Of a stretch of 64,000 nt of DNA, positions 1 through 9,144 are shown in pieces (within the stretch, counting starts at the first letter, position 1; every line of letters starts with the position of its first letter). Location: assembly GCA_020725115.1 (NCBI GenBank), contig DYFR01000002.1, positions 45,871-109,870 of the forward strand, read 5' to 3'. This DNA is from Thiohalomonas denitrificans. GTDB taxonomy: Bacteria; Pseudomonadota; Gammaproteobacteria; Thiohalomonadales; Thiohalomonadaceae. Both the position numbers and the translations under genes were made by a program. The notes under the pieces were generated by a model that was given only the letters and a program-made list of their open reading frames with translations, was not told where the DNA came from and did not search any database.

Positions 1-63
1 GCACGCCAAGCACGCCAAGCACGCCAAGCACGCCAAGCACGCCAAGCACGCCAAGCACGCCAA
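1..63. repeat. Tandem repeat, about seven copies of the 9-bp unit GCACGCCAA
   Basis: gcacgccaagcacgccaag... repeats perfectly from base 1. The complementary motif (cttggcgtgcttggcgtcttggcg) lies at about 114-138, forming an inverted arrangement. Confidence 0.95.
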
Positions 64-230
64 GAAAAAATTATTGCACCCGGCGCGATCGGTCTGCGCC
101 TTGCTTGCGGTTTTCTTGGCGTGCTTGGCGTCTTGGCGAGAATGAAGGTCTTTAATTTTGCATCCATTCGTGTTCATTGGCGGACGGCGGCACCGAGTAA
201 TAAGTCTTCACACTCCCGGCGAATTCGCGC

Positions 231-1229
231 CTACAGGATGTCCGCCGGCACGGCCCCCGGGGGGCGATTGGGATCCGGCGGCTCATCGCCCATGCCGCCG
301 GCAGCGTCCGCCCCCTCACTGACAAATACCTGATCCATGATGTCGATGAAGCGCTTGGCCTGGGGCGAGAGAAACCGCCCCTTGCGCAGCACGATGCCGT
401 AGGTGCGGCGCGGGAAGTACTGACTGAGGGGGATCTGGGCCAACCGCTCCTCGCCGGTGAGGCAGACATCGGTGACGATGGAGATGCCCAGCCCCAGCTC
501 CACGTATTTCTTGATCACTTCCCAGCCGCCCGCCTCCAGCGCCACGTTGTAGTTCAGATTGTGCTGCTGGAACACCAGATCGACGATGCGCCAGGTGGAC
601 AGGTGACGCGGCGGCAGAATCAGGCCATAGGGGCTGATGTCGGCCAGGGTCAGGTTCTGCTTCCTGGCCAGCGGGTGGTCGAGGGAGGTGATCAGGGTCG
701 GATCATAGGTCACCACCGGACGGTAATTGATGTCGTCCGGCACCTCCAGCATGGAACCGACAGCGAAGTCCGCCTCATCGGCACGCAGCATGGCCAGACC
801 GTCACGACCGGTGACGTTGTGCAGCTTGAGGCGGATGTGCGGATAGGCCTCGGCGAACAGCTTCATCGGCTCCGGCAGGATGTAGAGAATGGTCGATTCC
901 CCCGCGGCGATGTTCAACTCGCCCGACTCCAGCACCCCGAACTGCTCGGCGAAGGTCTCATGCAGCTTGTCGATGCCTTCCACCAGCGGTTCTGCCAGCT
1001 TGTACAGCGTATCCCCCTCCGGCGTCATCTTGATGTGCGGCCCGCGCCGTTCGAACAGGGTGATGCCGAACTCCCGCTCCAGCGCCTGAATCTGCAGCGA
1101 CACCGAGGGCTGGCTCAGAAACAGTGATTCCGCTGCCAGCGTAATGCTGCCGGTACGGGCGGTATGACAGAAGGCGCGCAGCTGTTTCAGGCGGTTCTGC
1201 TTGTAATAAAGATTGGGCAGCGATGTCAT
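231..1229 (-). CDS. LysR-family transcriptional regulator (CysB-like)
   Basis: 332-aa ORF; N-terminal HTH ...LKQLRAFCHTARTGSITLAAESLFLSQPSVSLQIQALEREFGITLFERRG, then a LysR substrate-binding domain. Divergent from rnfB. Confidence 0.9.
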   Translation of the reverse strand: MTSLPNLYYKQNRLKQLRAFCHTARTGSITLAAESLFLSQPSVSLQIQALEREFGITLFERRGPHIKMTPEGDTLYKLAEPLVEGIDKLHETFAEQFGVLESGELNIAAGESTILYILPEPMKLFAEAYPHIRLKLHNVTGRDGLAMLRADEADFAVGSMLEVPDDINYRPVVTYDPTLITSLDHPLARKQNLTLADISPYGLILPPRHLSTWRIVDLVFQQHNLNYNVALEAGGWEVIKKYVELGLGISIVTDVCLTGEERLAQIPLSQYFPRRTYGIVLRKGRFLSPQAKRFIDIMDQVFVSEGADAAGGMGDEPPDPNRPPGAVPADIL

Positions 1230-1252
1230 GACCGGTCCTCAGTATTGGCTAT

Positions 1253-1264
1253 CTCAATATTGAG
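1253..1264. promoter_or_regulatory. Candidate LysR operator: perfect 12-bp palindrome CTCAATATTGAG in the divergent intergenic region
   Basis: Palindrome in the lysR/rnfB intergenic region, 24 bp upstream of the lysR start. Confidence 0.45.
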
Positions 1265-1396
1265 CATTGAAATAATTGACGCGTCAAATACACGAAACAA
1301 TTTTAGACTTCGTATGCATACAGGAAATGCGGTTATTTGTTGATTATTTTTGTATGGATTTAGACCCAGTATTGATTTTATTGGAGGCATGGCGCG

Positions 1397-2272
1397 TTGA
1401 GCCCCATTTTACACATTGCCGCAGCGGGTGGCTTCATGGCAGCACTGGGGGTGGCTCTGGCCATGCTCCTCGCCATCGCCAGCCGTCGGCTCTATGTATA
1501 TGAAGACCCGCGCATCGACGAGGTGGAGGACATGCTGCCCCACTCCAACTGCGGTGCCTGCGGTACGCCGGGCTGCCGTCAGTTCGCCGAAATGCTGATC
1601 AAGGGCGAGGTGGAGCCGGGCCAGTGCACCGTGAATTCCGCCGAGGCCAACCAGGAGGTTGCCGACTACCTGGGCGTGGATGTGGGTGACATCGAAAAGC
1701 AGGTGGCGCGTCTGGCCTGCGCCGGCGGCGTCCATGTAGCCCGCACCCGGGCCCGCTATGCAGGCATGAAGTCCTGCCGCGCCGCCGCCCTGGTGTCCGG
1801 CGGCGGCAAGGGCTGCACCTGGGGCTGCCTGGGTCTGGCTGACTGCGAAGTCGTCTGTGACTTCGACGCCATCACCATGAACGCACACAGCCTGCCGCTG
1901 GTGGATGCGGCCAAGTGCACCGCCTGCGGCGACTGTGTCGAGGTCTGCCCCAAGGCCCTGTTCTCCCTGCAGCCGGTAAGCCGCCAGCTGTGGGTGGCCT
2001 GTCGCAACCGCCAACCCGGCGACGAGGCCGAGCTGGAGTGCGAGGTGGCCTGCACCGCCTGTGCCCGCTGCGCCGCCGACGCACCGGAAGGGCTGATCAC
2101 CATGCAGAACGAACTGGCGAACATCGATTACAGCAAGAACGCCCTGGCCTCGCGCATAGCCATCGAGCGCTGTCCCACCGGGGCCATCGTCTGGCTGGAT
2201 GACAAGACCGGGCCGCAGCGCGGCCGAGATGCAAAGAAAGTGGTGCGCCAGGAAGCGCTGCCGATCGGGTAA
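1397..2272 (+). CDS. rnfB: Electron transport complex subunit RnfB (multi-[Fe-S])
   Basis: N-terminal hydrophobic segment, CGACGTPGCRQF Fe-S motif, CTACGDCVEVCPK ferredoxin motif and further Cys clusters; adjacent to rnfCDGEA. Confidence 0.88.
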   Translation: MSPILHIAAAGGFMAALGVALAMLLAIASRRLYVYEDPRIDEVEDMLPHSNCGACGTPGCRQFAEMLIKGEVEPGQCTVNSAEANQEVADYLGVDVGDIEKQVARLACAGGVHVARTRARYAGMKSCRAAALVSGGGKGCTWGCLGLADCEVVCDFDAITMNAHSLPLVDAAKCTACGDCVEVCPKALFSLQPVSRQLWVACRNRQPGDEAELECEVACTACARCAADAPEGLITMQNELANIDYSKNALASRIAIERCPTGAIVWLDDKTGPQRGRDAKKVVRQEALPIG

Positions 2273-2290
2273 GGCAAAGACTGCAAGGCT

Positions 2291-2369
2291 ATCCGCGAAT
2301 GAACGCGAAACACGCAAATAAATCTTTGGCAACACATTATTCGCGTTGATTTGCGTTCATTTGCGGACT
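2291..2369. repeat. Intergenic inverted repeat, family A (cgcaaatgaacgc...gcgttcatttgcgg)
   Basis: Left arm atccgcgaatgaacgcgaa, right arm ttgcgttcatttgcgga; same family at 14737-14814 and 34611-34682. Confidence 0.85.
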
Positions 2370-2398
2370 GATTTTCAGATTCAGTGAGGGTGAACGAT

Positions 2399-5300
2399 AT
2401 GTTCGGAAAGAAAGAGACCAAGACCTTCAGGTATCCGGGTATCCGCATGGCCATGGACGGCAACACCGCCGTCATCATGTGCGAGCGCGAGTCATCGGAT
2501 GCCGCCGGCGCCTATCCGATCACCCCATCCACCCAGATGGGCGAGTACTGGGCCGAGGAAGTGGCCAACGGCCACATCAACATTTCCGATCGCACGCTGA
2601 TCTTCGTCGAACCCGAGTCCGAGCACGCCGCCGCCGCCGTCACCGCCGGCATGTCCATGACCGGCCTGCGCGCCACCAACTTCTCCTCGGCACAGGGCGT
2701 GGCCTTCATGCACGAATCCCTCTATGCCGCGGCCGGCAAGCGCCTGCCCTACGTGCTGAACATCGGCTGCCGCGCCATCACCAAGGCCTCGCTCAACGTG
2801 CATTGCGGCCACGATGACTACCACTGCATCGACGATACCGGCTTCTTCCAGGTCTTCGCCAGAAATGCCCAGGGCGCCGCGGATCTCAACCTCATCGGCC
2901 GCAAGATTGCCGAGCTGGCGCTGACACCGGCGGTGGTGGCGCAGGACGGCTTCCTCACCACCCACCTGATCGAACCGCTCAACGTGCCCGAGCGCGAACT
3001 GATCGAGGAGTTTCTCGGCCGCCCCGACGACCTGATCGACTGTCCCACCCCGGCGCAGAAGATGCTCTACGGCGAGAAGCGCCGCCGCGTGCCGATGCTG
3101 TGGGACATGGACGCACCGATGGTATCCGGCACGGTGCAGAACCAGGACGCCTACATGCAGGCAGTGGCCGCGCAGCGTCCCTATTTCTACGCCCATATCC
3201 CGCAGCTCGCCGATCAGGTGATGGACGAGTACTACGAACTTACCGGCCGCCGCTACAATCGCCTCAGCAGCTACAAGACCGAAGATGCCGACTACCTCAT
3301 CGTCGGCATGGGCTCGATGATCGTGCAGGCGCAGACCGTGGCCGATTACCTGCGCGAAAACCGCAAGCTCAAGGTGGGCGTCATCGACGCCACCATGTTC
3401 CGCCCCTTCCCCGGCGACCTGATGGGCAAGGCCCTCAAGGGCAAGAAGGGCGTGGTGGTGCTGGAGCGCACCGACCAGCCGCTGGCCGAAGACCTGCCGC
3501 TGATGCGCGAGGTGCGTGCGGCCATGAACAAGTGCATGGAAAACGGCACCGTGGCCAAGGGCGAGGAACTGCCCTATCCCGACTACGACAGCTACCGCCA
3601 GGGCGATGCCCCGCGCCTGTACTCCGGCGCCTATGGTCTGGGCTCGCGCGACCTGCAACCGGAAGGCCTCATCGGTGCCGTCGAGAACATGTTGCCGGAC
3701 GGCAGGAAGCAGAAATTCTTCTACCTGGGTATCGATTTCGTACGTGACGAAGCGGCCACGCCCAAACAGGAGATCCAGATGCAGCAGCTGCTGGAATCCT
3801 ATCCGCAGGTAAAGGATCTGGCCGTGCACGGCTCGGAAAATCCCAACCTGATGCCGGACGGCTCCATCACCGTGCGCATGCACTCGGTGGGCGGCTGGGG
3901 CGCCATCACCACCGGCAAGAATCTGGCGATGACCCTGTACGAACTGCTGGGCTACGAAATCAAGTCCAACCCCAAGTACGGTTCGGAGAAGAAGGGCCAG
4001 CCCACCACCTATTATCTGGCGGCCGCCCCCACCCCGATTCGCATCAACTGTGAATTCACCTTCGTCGACGTGGTGCTGTCACCGGATCCCAATGTGTTCG
4101 GCCACTCCAATCCGCTGTTCGGCCTGAAGAAGGGCGGCGTACTGATCATCCAGTCCTCCTTCGACGATCCGGATCAACTGTGGGCCACCATTCCGCGTCA
4201 CTCCCAGCAATTCATCGTCGACAACGACATCCGCGTTTTCTACGTCGACGGTTTCAAGATCGCCCGCGAGGAGGCATCCAATCCGGAGCTGCAACTGCGC
4301 ATGCAGGGCAACGCCTTTCAGGGCGCCTTCTTCGCCGGTTCCCCCCTGATGGCAATGGCCGGCCTGGATGAAGGCAAGCTGTTCAAGACCATCGAGGATC
4401 AGCTGCTGGCCAAGTTCGGCGCCAAGGGCAAGCGCGTGGTGGAAGACAATGTGCGCGTGGTGCGCCGCGGCTTCAGCGAGGTGCACGAGATCGTCAACAA
4501 GAAGGTCGGCGTAACCCTGCAGGAACTGCGCAGCAGCGAGTCCATGCTGCCCATCATGCTCAAGCACCTGCCGGAAGGCGAAGGCCAGCTGCACGACATT
4601 CACCGCTTCTGGGAGCAGACCGGCTACTTCTATGCCACCGGCCGTGGTTCCGACAACCTGGCCGATCCCTATATGGGCCTGTCGCTGATACCCGCTGCCA
4701 CCGGCGTGTTCCGCGACATGACCAACATCCGCTTCGACTATCCGAAGTGGGTGGCGGAGAACTGCACCGCCTGCGGTAACTGCTATACCGTCTGCCCCGA
4801 TGCCTCCATCCCGGGTCTGGTCAACTCCGTCGGCGAGGTATTCGCCACCGCCATTCACCGCATCGAATCCAAGGGTGTGCTGACCGTGCACCTGCGCCGC
4901 GAGACGCGCAAGGTGGAAAAGAAGCTGCGCGACCTGCTCAACACCGCCGGCGAGGCCGCCAAGGTGCGCAACCTGCTGGATCAGGCCATGCTGGAAGTGC
5001 TGGCCGAGTCCGAGCTGGAGGGTGATGCCCGCGCCAAGCTGGAGCAGGAATTCGGCCAGCTGATGGATGCCATGGGCAGCTTCGAGTTCGCCGTCACCAA
5101 GCCCTACTGGATCAATCACGAAAAGAAGGAAAAAGGCAGCGGCGGCCTGTTCTCCATCACTGTCAATCCGGCCACCTGCAAGGGCTGCATGGAGTGCGTC
5201 GAGGTGTGCGACGACCAGGCCCTGGTCAAGACCAGGCAGACCGACGAAACCGTGACCCGCATGCACAGCGACTGGGCCTTCTGGCTCGACCTGCCCACTA

Positions 5301-7318
5301 CCAACCCGAACTACATCCGCATCGACGATCTGAACGAAAAGATCGGCGCACTGGATACGCTGCTGCTGGACAAGCGCAACTACGGCGCCATGGTGTGCGG
5401 CGACGGCTCCTGCCTGGGCTGCGGCGAAAAGACCGCCATCCACCTGTTCACCAGCACCGTCACCGCATTGATGCAGCCGCGCGTGAAGAAGCAGATCGCC
5501 AAACTGGATGATCTGATCCAGAAGCTGGAGCAGCACATCCGCCTCAAGCTGGCGGCAGGCGTGGATCTGTCCGACAGCGACACCATCAATCAGGTGGTGG
5601 ACGGCGTCAACGGCACCGACCTGACCCTGTCCTCGCTCTCCGCCACCCTCGATGCCGGTCACGAGAAGACCGTCATCGACAAGCAATGGCTGAAGTGGGC
5701 CACCAACCTGCTCGAACGCCTGCGCGACATGAAGTGGCGTTACCAGGAAGGTCCGACCGGCCGTGGCCGCGCCGAGATGGGCATCGTCAACTCCACCGGC
5801 TGCACCTCGGTGTGGGGTTCGACCTTCCCGTTCAATCCCTATCCCTTCCCCTGGACCTCACACCTGTTCCAGGACAGCCCGTCGGTGGCGATGGGCCTGT
5901 TCGAGGGCCACATGGTGAAGATGGCCGACGGCTTCAAGGCCATCCGCATGGCGGAGCTGGAGCTGGAGGGCAAGTACAATGCGGAGGAACATCAGCCCTA
6001 CTTCCGCCAGTTCGACTGGAAGGACTTCAGCGATGAGGAATGGCTGCTGTGCCCGCCGGTGGTCGCCGTCGGCGGCGATGGCGCGATGTACGATATAGGC
6101 TTCCAGAACCTGTCGCGTGCGCTGGCCTCCGGCATGCCCATCAAGGTGATGGTGGTGGACACCCAGGTGTACTCCAACACCGGTGGCCAGGCCTGCACCT
6201 CCGGCTTCGTCAGCCAGGTGGCCGACATGTCGCCCTACGGCAAGAACTGGAAGGGCAAGACCGAGATCCGTAAGGAGGCCGGCCTCATCGCCGTGGCGCA
6301 CCGCACCAGCTTCATCCTGCAAAGCTCCACCAGCAACTTGACCCACCTGCTGGAAGGCTATATCGACGGCCTCAACAGTCGCCGCCCGGCGATGTTCAAC
6401 ATCTACACCACCTGCCAGCCGGAACACGGTGTCAGCGACGATGCCTCCAACCGCCAGGGCAAGCTGGCGGTGGAGTCGCGCGCCTATCCGCTGTTCCGCT
6501 ATGACCCGGACAGGGGCACCACCTTCCCCGAGTGCTTCGACATGGAAGGCAACCCGGCGCTGGAAGACGACTGGCCGATGTACACCATCGACTACGTGGA
6601 CGAGAACGGTCGCAAGGAAAAGCTGGAGGTACCGATGACCTTCGCCGACTTTGCCGTCACCGAGGGCCGCTTCCGCAAGCACTTCAAGAAGGCACCGCGC
6701 GAGACCTGGAATGACACCATGGTGCCGTTTCATGAGTTCCTCACCCTGGACAATGACGACCGCGACGGCAAGTTCCCGTACATCTGGGCGGTGGACGCCA
6801 AGAACCGTCTCAACCGTGTGCTGTGCGCACAGGAGATCGTCAATTCCGCCGAGGAGCGCCGCGACTTCTGGCGTCAGCTCAAGTCCATCGCCGGCATCGA
6901 CCGCCAGGTGGACGTGGGCGCCATTGTGCAGCAGGCCAAGGCGGAGATGGCGCAGAAGCTGTCTTCCACCCTGCTCTCGCTGGCTGCCTCCGGCGACATG
7001 TCAGCCTTCGCCGGTGGTTCCGTGTCGGCCAATGGCAATGGCAACGGGTCGGCACATGCCGCTGCCGATTACGAGCCGGTGTGGATTGAAACGCCGGAGT
7101 GTACCGCCTGTGACGAATGCACCAACCTCAACCCGAAAATATTCGCCTACAACGATAACAAGCAGGCCATCGTGATCGATCCGAAGGCCGGGCCGTTCAA
7201 GGACATCGTCAAGGCGGCGGAAAAGTGCACCGCGGGCTGCATCCACCCGGGCACACCGTTCAACCCCAACGAGGCCGGCGTGGACAAGCTGATCCAGCGC
7301 GCGGCGAAGTATCAATGA
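2399..7318 (+). CDS. Pyruvate:ferredoxin/flavodoxin oxidoreductase (pyruvate synthase), single polypeptide about 1640 aa with extra C-terminal ferredoxin domain
   Basis: YPGIRMAMDGNTAVIMCERESSDAAGAYPITPSTQMGEYW, TPP-domain GDGSCLGCGEKTAIH and QVYSNTGGQACTSGF, ferredoxin CTACGNCYTVCP, CKGCMECVEVC and C-terminal CTACDECTNLNPKIF...CTAGCIHPG. ATG at 2399 preferred over GTG at 2384. Confidence 0.93.
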   Translation: MFGKKETKTFRYPGIRMAMDGNTAVIMCERESSDAAGAYPITPSTQMGEYWAEEVANGHINISDRTLIFVEPESEHAAAAVTAGMSMTGLRATNFSSAQGVAFMHESLYAAAGKRLPYVLNIGCRAITKASLNVHCGHDDYHCIDDTGFFQVFARNAQGAADLNLIGRKIAELALTPAVVAQDGFLTTHLIEPLNVPERELIEEFLGRPDDLIDCPTPAQKMLYGEKRRRVPMLWDMDAPMVSGTVQNQDAYMQAVAAQRPYFYAHIPQLADQVMDEYYELTGRRYNRLSSYKTEDADYLIVGMGSMIVQAQTVADYLRENRKLKVGVIDATMFRPFPGDLMGKALKGKKGVVVLERTDQPLAEDLPLMREVRAAMNKCMENGTVAKGEELPYPDYDSYRQGDAPRLYSGAYGLGSRDLQPEGLIGAVENMLPDGRKQKFFYLGIDFVRDEAATPKQEIQMQQLLESYPQVKDLAVHGSENPNLMPDGSITVRMHSVGGWGAITTGKNLAMTLYELLGYEIKSNPKYGSEKKGQPTTYYLAAAPTPIRINCEFTFVDVVLSPDPNVFGHSNPLFGLKKGGVLIIQSSFDDPDQLWATIPRHSQQFIVDNDIRVFYVDGFKIAREEASNPELQLRMQGNAFQGAFFAGSPLMAMAGLDEGKLFKTIEDQLLAKFGAKGKRVVEDNVRVVRRGFSEVHEIVNKKVGVTLQELRSSESMLPIMLKHLPEGEGQLHDIHRFWEQTGYFYATGRGSDNLADPYMGLSLIPAATGVFRDMTNIRFDYPKWVAENCTACGNCYTVCPDASIPGLVNSVGEVFATAIHRIESKGVLTVHLRRETRKVEKKLRDLLNTAGEAAKVRNLLDQAMLEVLAESELEGDARAKLEQEFGQLMDAMGSFEFAVTKPYWINHEKKEKGSGGLFSITVNPATCKGCMECVEVCDDQALVKTRQTDETVTRMHSDWAFWLDLPTTNPNYIRIDDLNEKIGALDTLLLDKRNYGAMVCGDGSCLGCGEKTAIHLFTSTVTALMQPRVKKQIAKLDDLIQKLEQHIRLKLAAGVDLSDSDTINQVVDGVNGTDLTLSSLSATLDAGHEKTVIDKQWLKWATNLLERLRDMKWRYQEGPTGRGRAEMGIVNSTGCTSVWGSTFPFNPYPFPWTSHLFQDSPSVAMGLFEGHMVKMADGFKAIRMAELELEGKYNAEEHQPYFRQFDWKDFSDEEWLLCPPVVAVGGDGAMYDIGFQNLSRALASGMPIKVMVVDTQVYSNTGGQACTSGFVSQVADMSPYGKNWKGKTEIRKEAGLIAVAHRTSFILQSSTSNLTHLLEGYIDGLNSRRPAMFNIYTTCQPEHGVSDDASNRQGKLAVESRAYPLFRYDPDRGTTFPECFDMEGNPALEDDWPMYTIDYVDENGRKEKLEVPMTFADFAVTEGRFRKHFKKAPRETWNDTMVPFHEFLTLDNDDRDGKFPYIWAVDAKNRLNRVLCAQEIVNSAEERRDFWRQLKSIAGIDRQVDVGAIVQQAKAEMAQKLSSTLLSLAASGDMSAFAGGSVSANGNGNGSAHAAADYEPVWIETPECTACDECTNLNPKIFAYNDNKQAIVIDPKAGPFKDIVKAAEKCTAGCIHPGTPFNPNEAGVDKLIQRAAKYQ

Positions 7319-7509
7319 TGGTGCAGGAGCCGAGTCCCCTCGGCGAATGGATGTAATAAAGGAGTTCGGTTTCAACGGGTGTGCGAAACGCATCTGGCGG
7401 AAAAAATCCGCAAACAACAGTTTCTTTCGGTGCTCCCTCCGAGAAGTTGTCCCTCCCCGCCTTGGGGAGGGAATTTTTTTCGGACCGGACAGAAGCGAAA
7501 GACAAGAAT

Positions 7510-7609
7510 TTCACCACAGAGACGCAGAGTGCGCCGAGGAAAAACAAATGCTCGGATGTGTTACATCAAAAATTTGTTCTTTTCTCCGCGCCTCCGCGTC
7601 TCTGCGGCA
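7510..7609. repeat. Intergenic inverted repeat, family B (ttcaccrcagagacgcagag...ctctgcgtctctgcgg)
   Basis: Arms tttcaccacagagacgcagag / cgcctccgcgtctctgcgg; same family at 8985-9128 and 60014-60143. Confidence 0.85.
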
Positions 7610-7631
7610 AATGTTTTTTTAAGGGCACGCG

Positions 7632-8972
7632 ATGACACTGTTACGCTGGTTCGGACGGAAGACCTTCTCGCACGGGATCCATCCGCAGGCACACAAGGAG
7701 GATACGGCGGACAAGCCGATCCGCCGCCTGCCGTTCGCACCGCGCATGGTAGTGCCGCTGGCCCAGCATCTGGGCAAACCCTCGCGCCCCGTCGTCAGGG
7801 TCGGCGAAGAGGTGGGGCGCGGCCAGCTCATCGCCGAGGCCGACGGCTTCATGTCGGTGCCGCAGCATGCCCCCGCCACCGGCGTGGTGGAGGCCATCAC
7901 CCTGATGCCCAGCGCCCAGGGCCCGCGCGTGCCCTCCATCGTCATCCGCGTCTACGAGGCCTCCAACCAGGAGGTGCTGTGGCGCACACCGCGCGACATG
8001 GACAGTCTCACGCCGGAGCAGATCGTACAGGCGGTGCAGGACACCGGCCTGGTGGGACTGGGCGGCGCCGCCTTCCCTTCCCACGTCAAGCTCAAGGTGC
8101 CGCAGGACGCCGTCATCGACACCCTGATCGTCAACGGTTGCGAGTGCGAGCCCTATCTCACCACCGACCATCGCGTGATGCTGGAACAGGGGCCGGATCT
8201 GATCCGCGGCACGCAATACGCCATGCGCGTGGTCGGTGCCAGGCAGGCCATCATCGGCGTGGAGGACAACAAGCCCGATGCCATTGCGGCCATCCGCCGG
8301 CACCTGCCCGCCGACGGCTGCATCCGTGTCGAGGCAGTGGTGACCAAGTATCCGCAGGGTGCGGAGAAGATGCTGATCGCCACCCTGCTCGGCCGCGAGG
8401 TTCCCTCCGGTGGACGCTCCGCGGAGATCGGCGTGGTGGTCAACAACGTCGGCACCCTCACCGCCCTGGGCCGGCTGCTGCCGCGCGGCGAGGGTCTCAT
8501 CGAACGCGTCATCACCGTCGCCGGCCCAGGCATAAAGAAGCCCGGCAACTATCTGGTTCCCATCGGCACCCCGCTGCGCTTCCTGCTCAACCACGTCGGC
8601 TTCAGCGGCAGCGAGCAGGAGGTGATCCTGGGCGGGCCGATGATGGGCAATGCCGTGTCCTCGCTGGACGTACCGGTGACCAAGGGCTCCTCCGGCGTGC
8701 TGGTGCTGTCCAGCAGCGAGATTCAGGCAGAAACACGCCGCATCCATCCCTGCATCAAGTGCGGCAAATGCGTGGCGGCCTGCCCGATGCACCTCAATCC
8801 CACCCAGCTGGGGCTGCTCGCCGCCAAGCGTGAATACGAGGTGATGACCGAGCGTTTCCACCTCATGGACTGCATCGAGTGCGGCTGCTGCAGCTTTGTC
8901 TGCCCCTCTTCCATACCGCTGGTGCAATACTTCCGTATCGCCAAGTCCATCCTGCGCGAGCGTGCGGCGTGA
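7632..8972 (+). CDS. rnfC: Electron transport complex subunit RnfC
   Basis: FSHGIHPQAHKEDTADKPIRRLPFAPRMVVPLAQHLG, VGLGGAAFPSHVKL, CIKCGKCVAACPM and CIECGCCSFVCPSSIPLVQYFR. Confidence 0.96.
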   Translation: MTLLRWFGRKTFSHGIHPQAHKEDTADKPIRRLPFAPRMVVPLAQHLGKPSRPVVRVGEEVGRGQLIAEADGFMSVPQHAPATGVVEAITLMPSAQGPRVPSIVIRVYEASNQEVLWRTPRDMDSLTPEQIVQAVQDTGLVGLGGAAFPSHVKLKVPQDAVIDTLIVNGCECEPYLTTDHRVMLEQGPDLIRGTQYAMRVVGARQAIIGVEDNKPDAIAAIRRHLPADGCIRVEAVVTKYPQGAEKMLIATLLGREVPSGGRSAEIGVVVNNVGTLTALGRLLPRGEGLIERVITVAGPGIKKPGNYLVPIGTPLRFLLNHVGFSGSEQEVILGGPMMGNAVSSLDVPVTKGSSGVLVLSSSEIQAETRRIHPCIKCGKCVAACPMHLNPTQLGLLAAKREYEVMTERFHLMDCIECGCCSFVCPSSIPLVQYFRIAKSILRERAA

Positions 8973-8984
8973 TGAACCGAAATA

Positions 8985-9128
8985 TTTCACCGCAGAGACG
9001 CAGAGCACGCAGAGAACTCTTGTGTTCTGGATTGCTGCCTGCCGTCGCCGCTACCCATGGCACCTGTTACAACGTGCGGGCGTTTGATCACCCGGCAATA
9101 CTCGGCGTCCTCTGCGCCTCTGCGGTGA
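8985..9128. repeat. Intergenic inverted repeat, family B
   Basis: tttcaccgcagagacgcagagcacgcagag ... cctctgcgcctctgcggtgac. Confidence 0.85.
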
Positions 9129-9144
9129 CATTGGGGTTTACCGG

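Noticed and set aside
1-63. Possible CRISPR array at the window start
   Set aside because: 9-bp units are directly contiguous with no spacers; simple tandem repeat.
157-185. Fourth family A repeat (catccattcgtgttcattggcgga)
   Set aside because: Only one degenerate arm is present; listed as likely remnant, not called.
4079-5686. 535-aa ORF antisense to POR
   Set aside because: Shadow ORF from codon bias; no domain or RBS support.
7379-8833. 484-aa ORF overlapping rnfC in another frame
   Set aside because: Same-strand frame shadow; rnfC frame has full family motifs.
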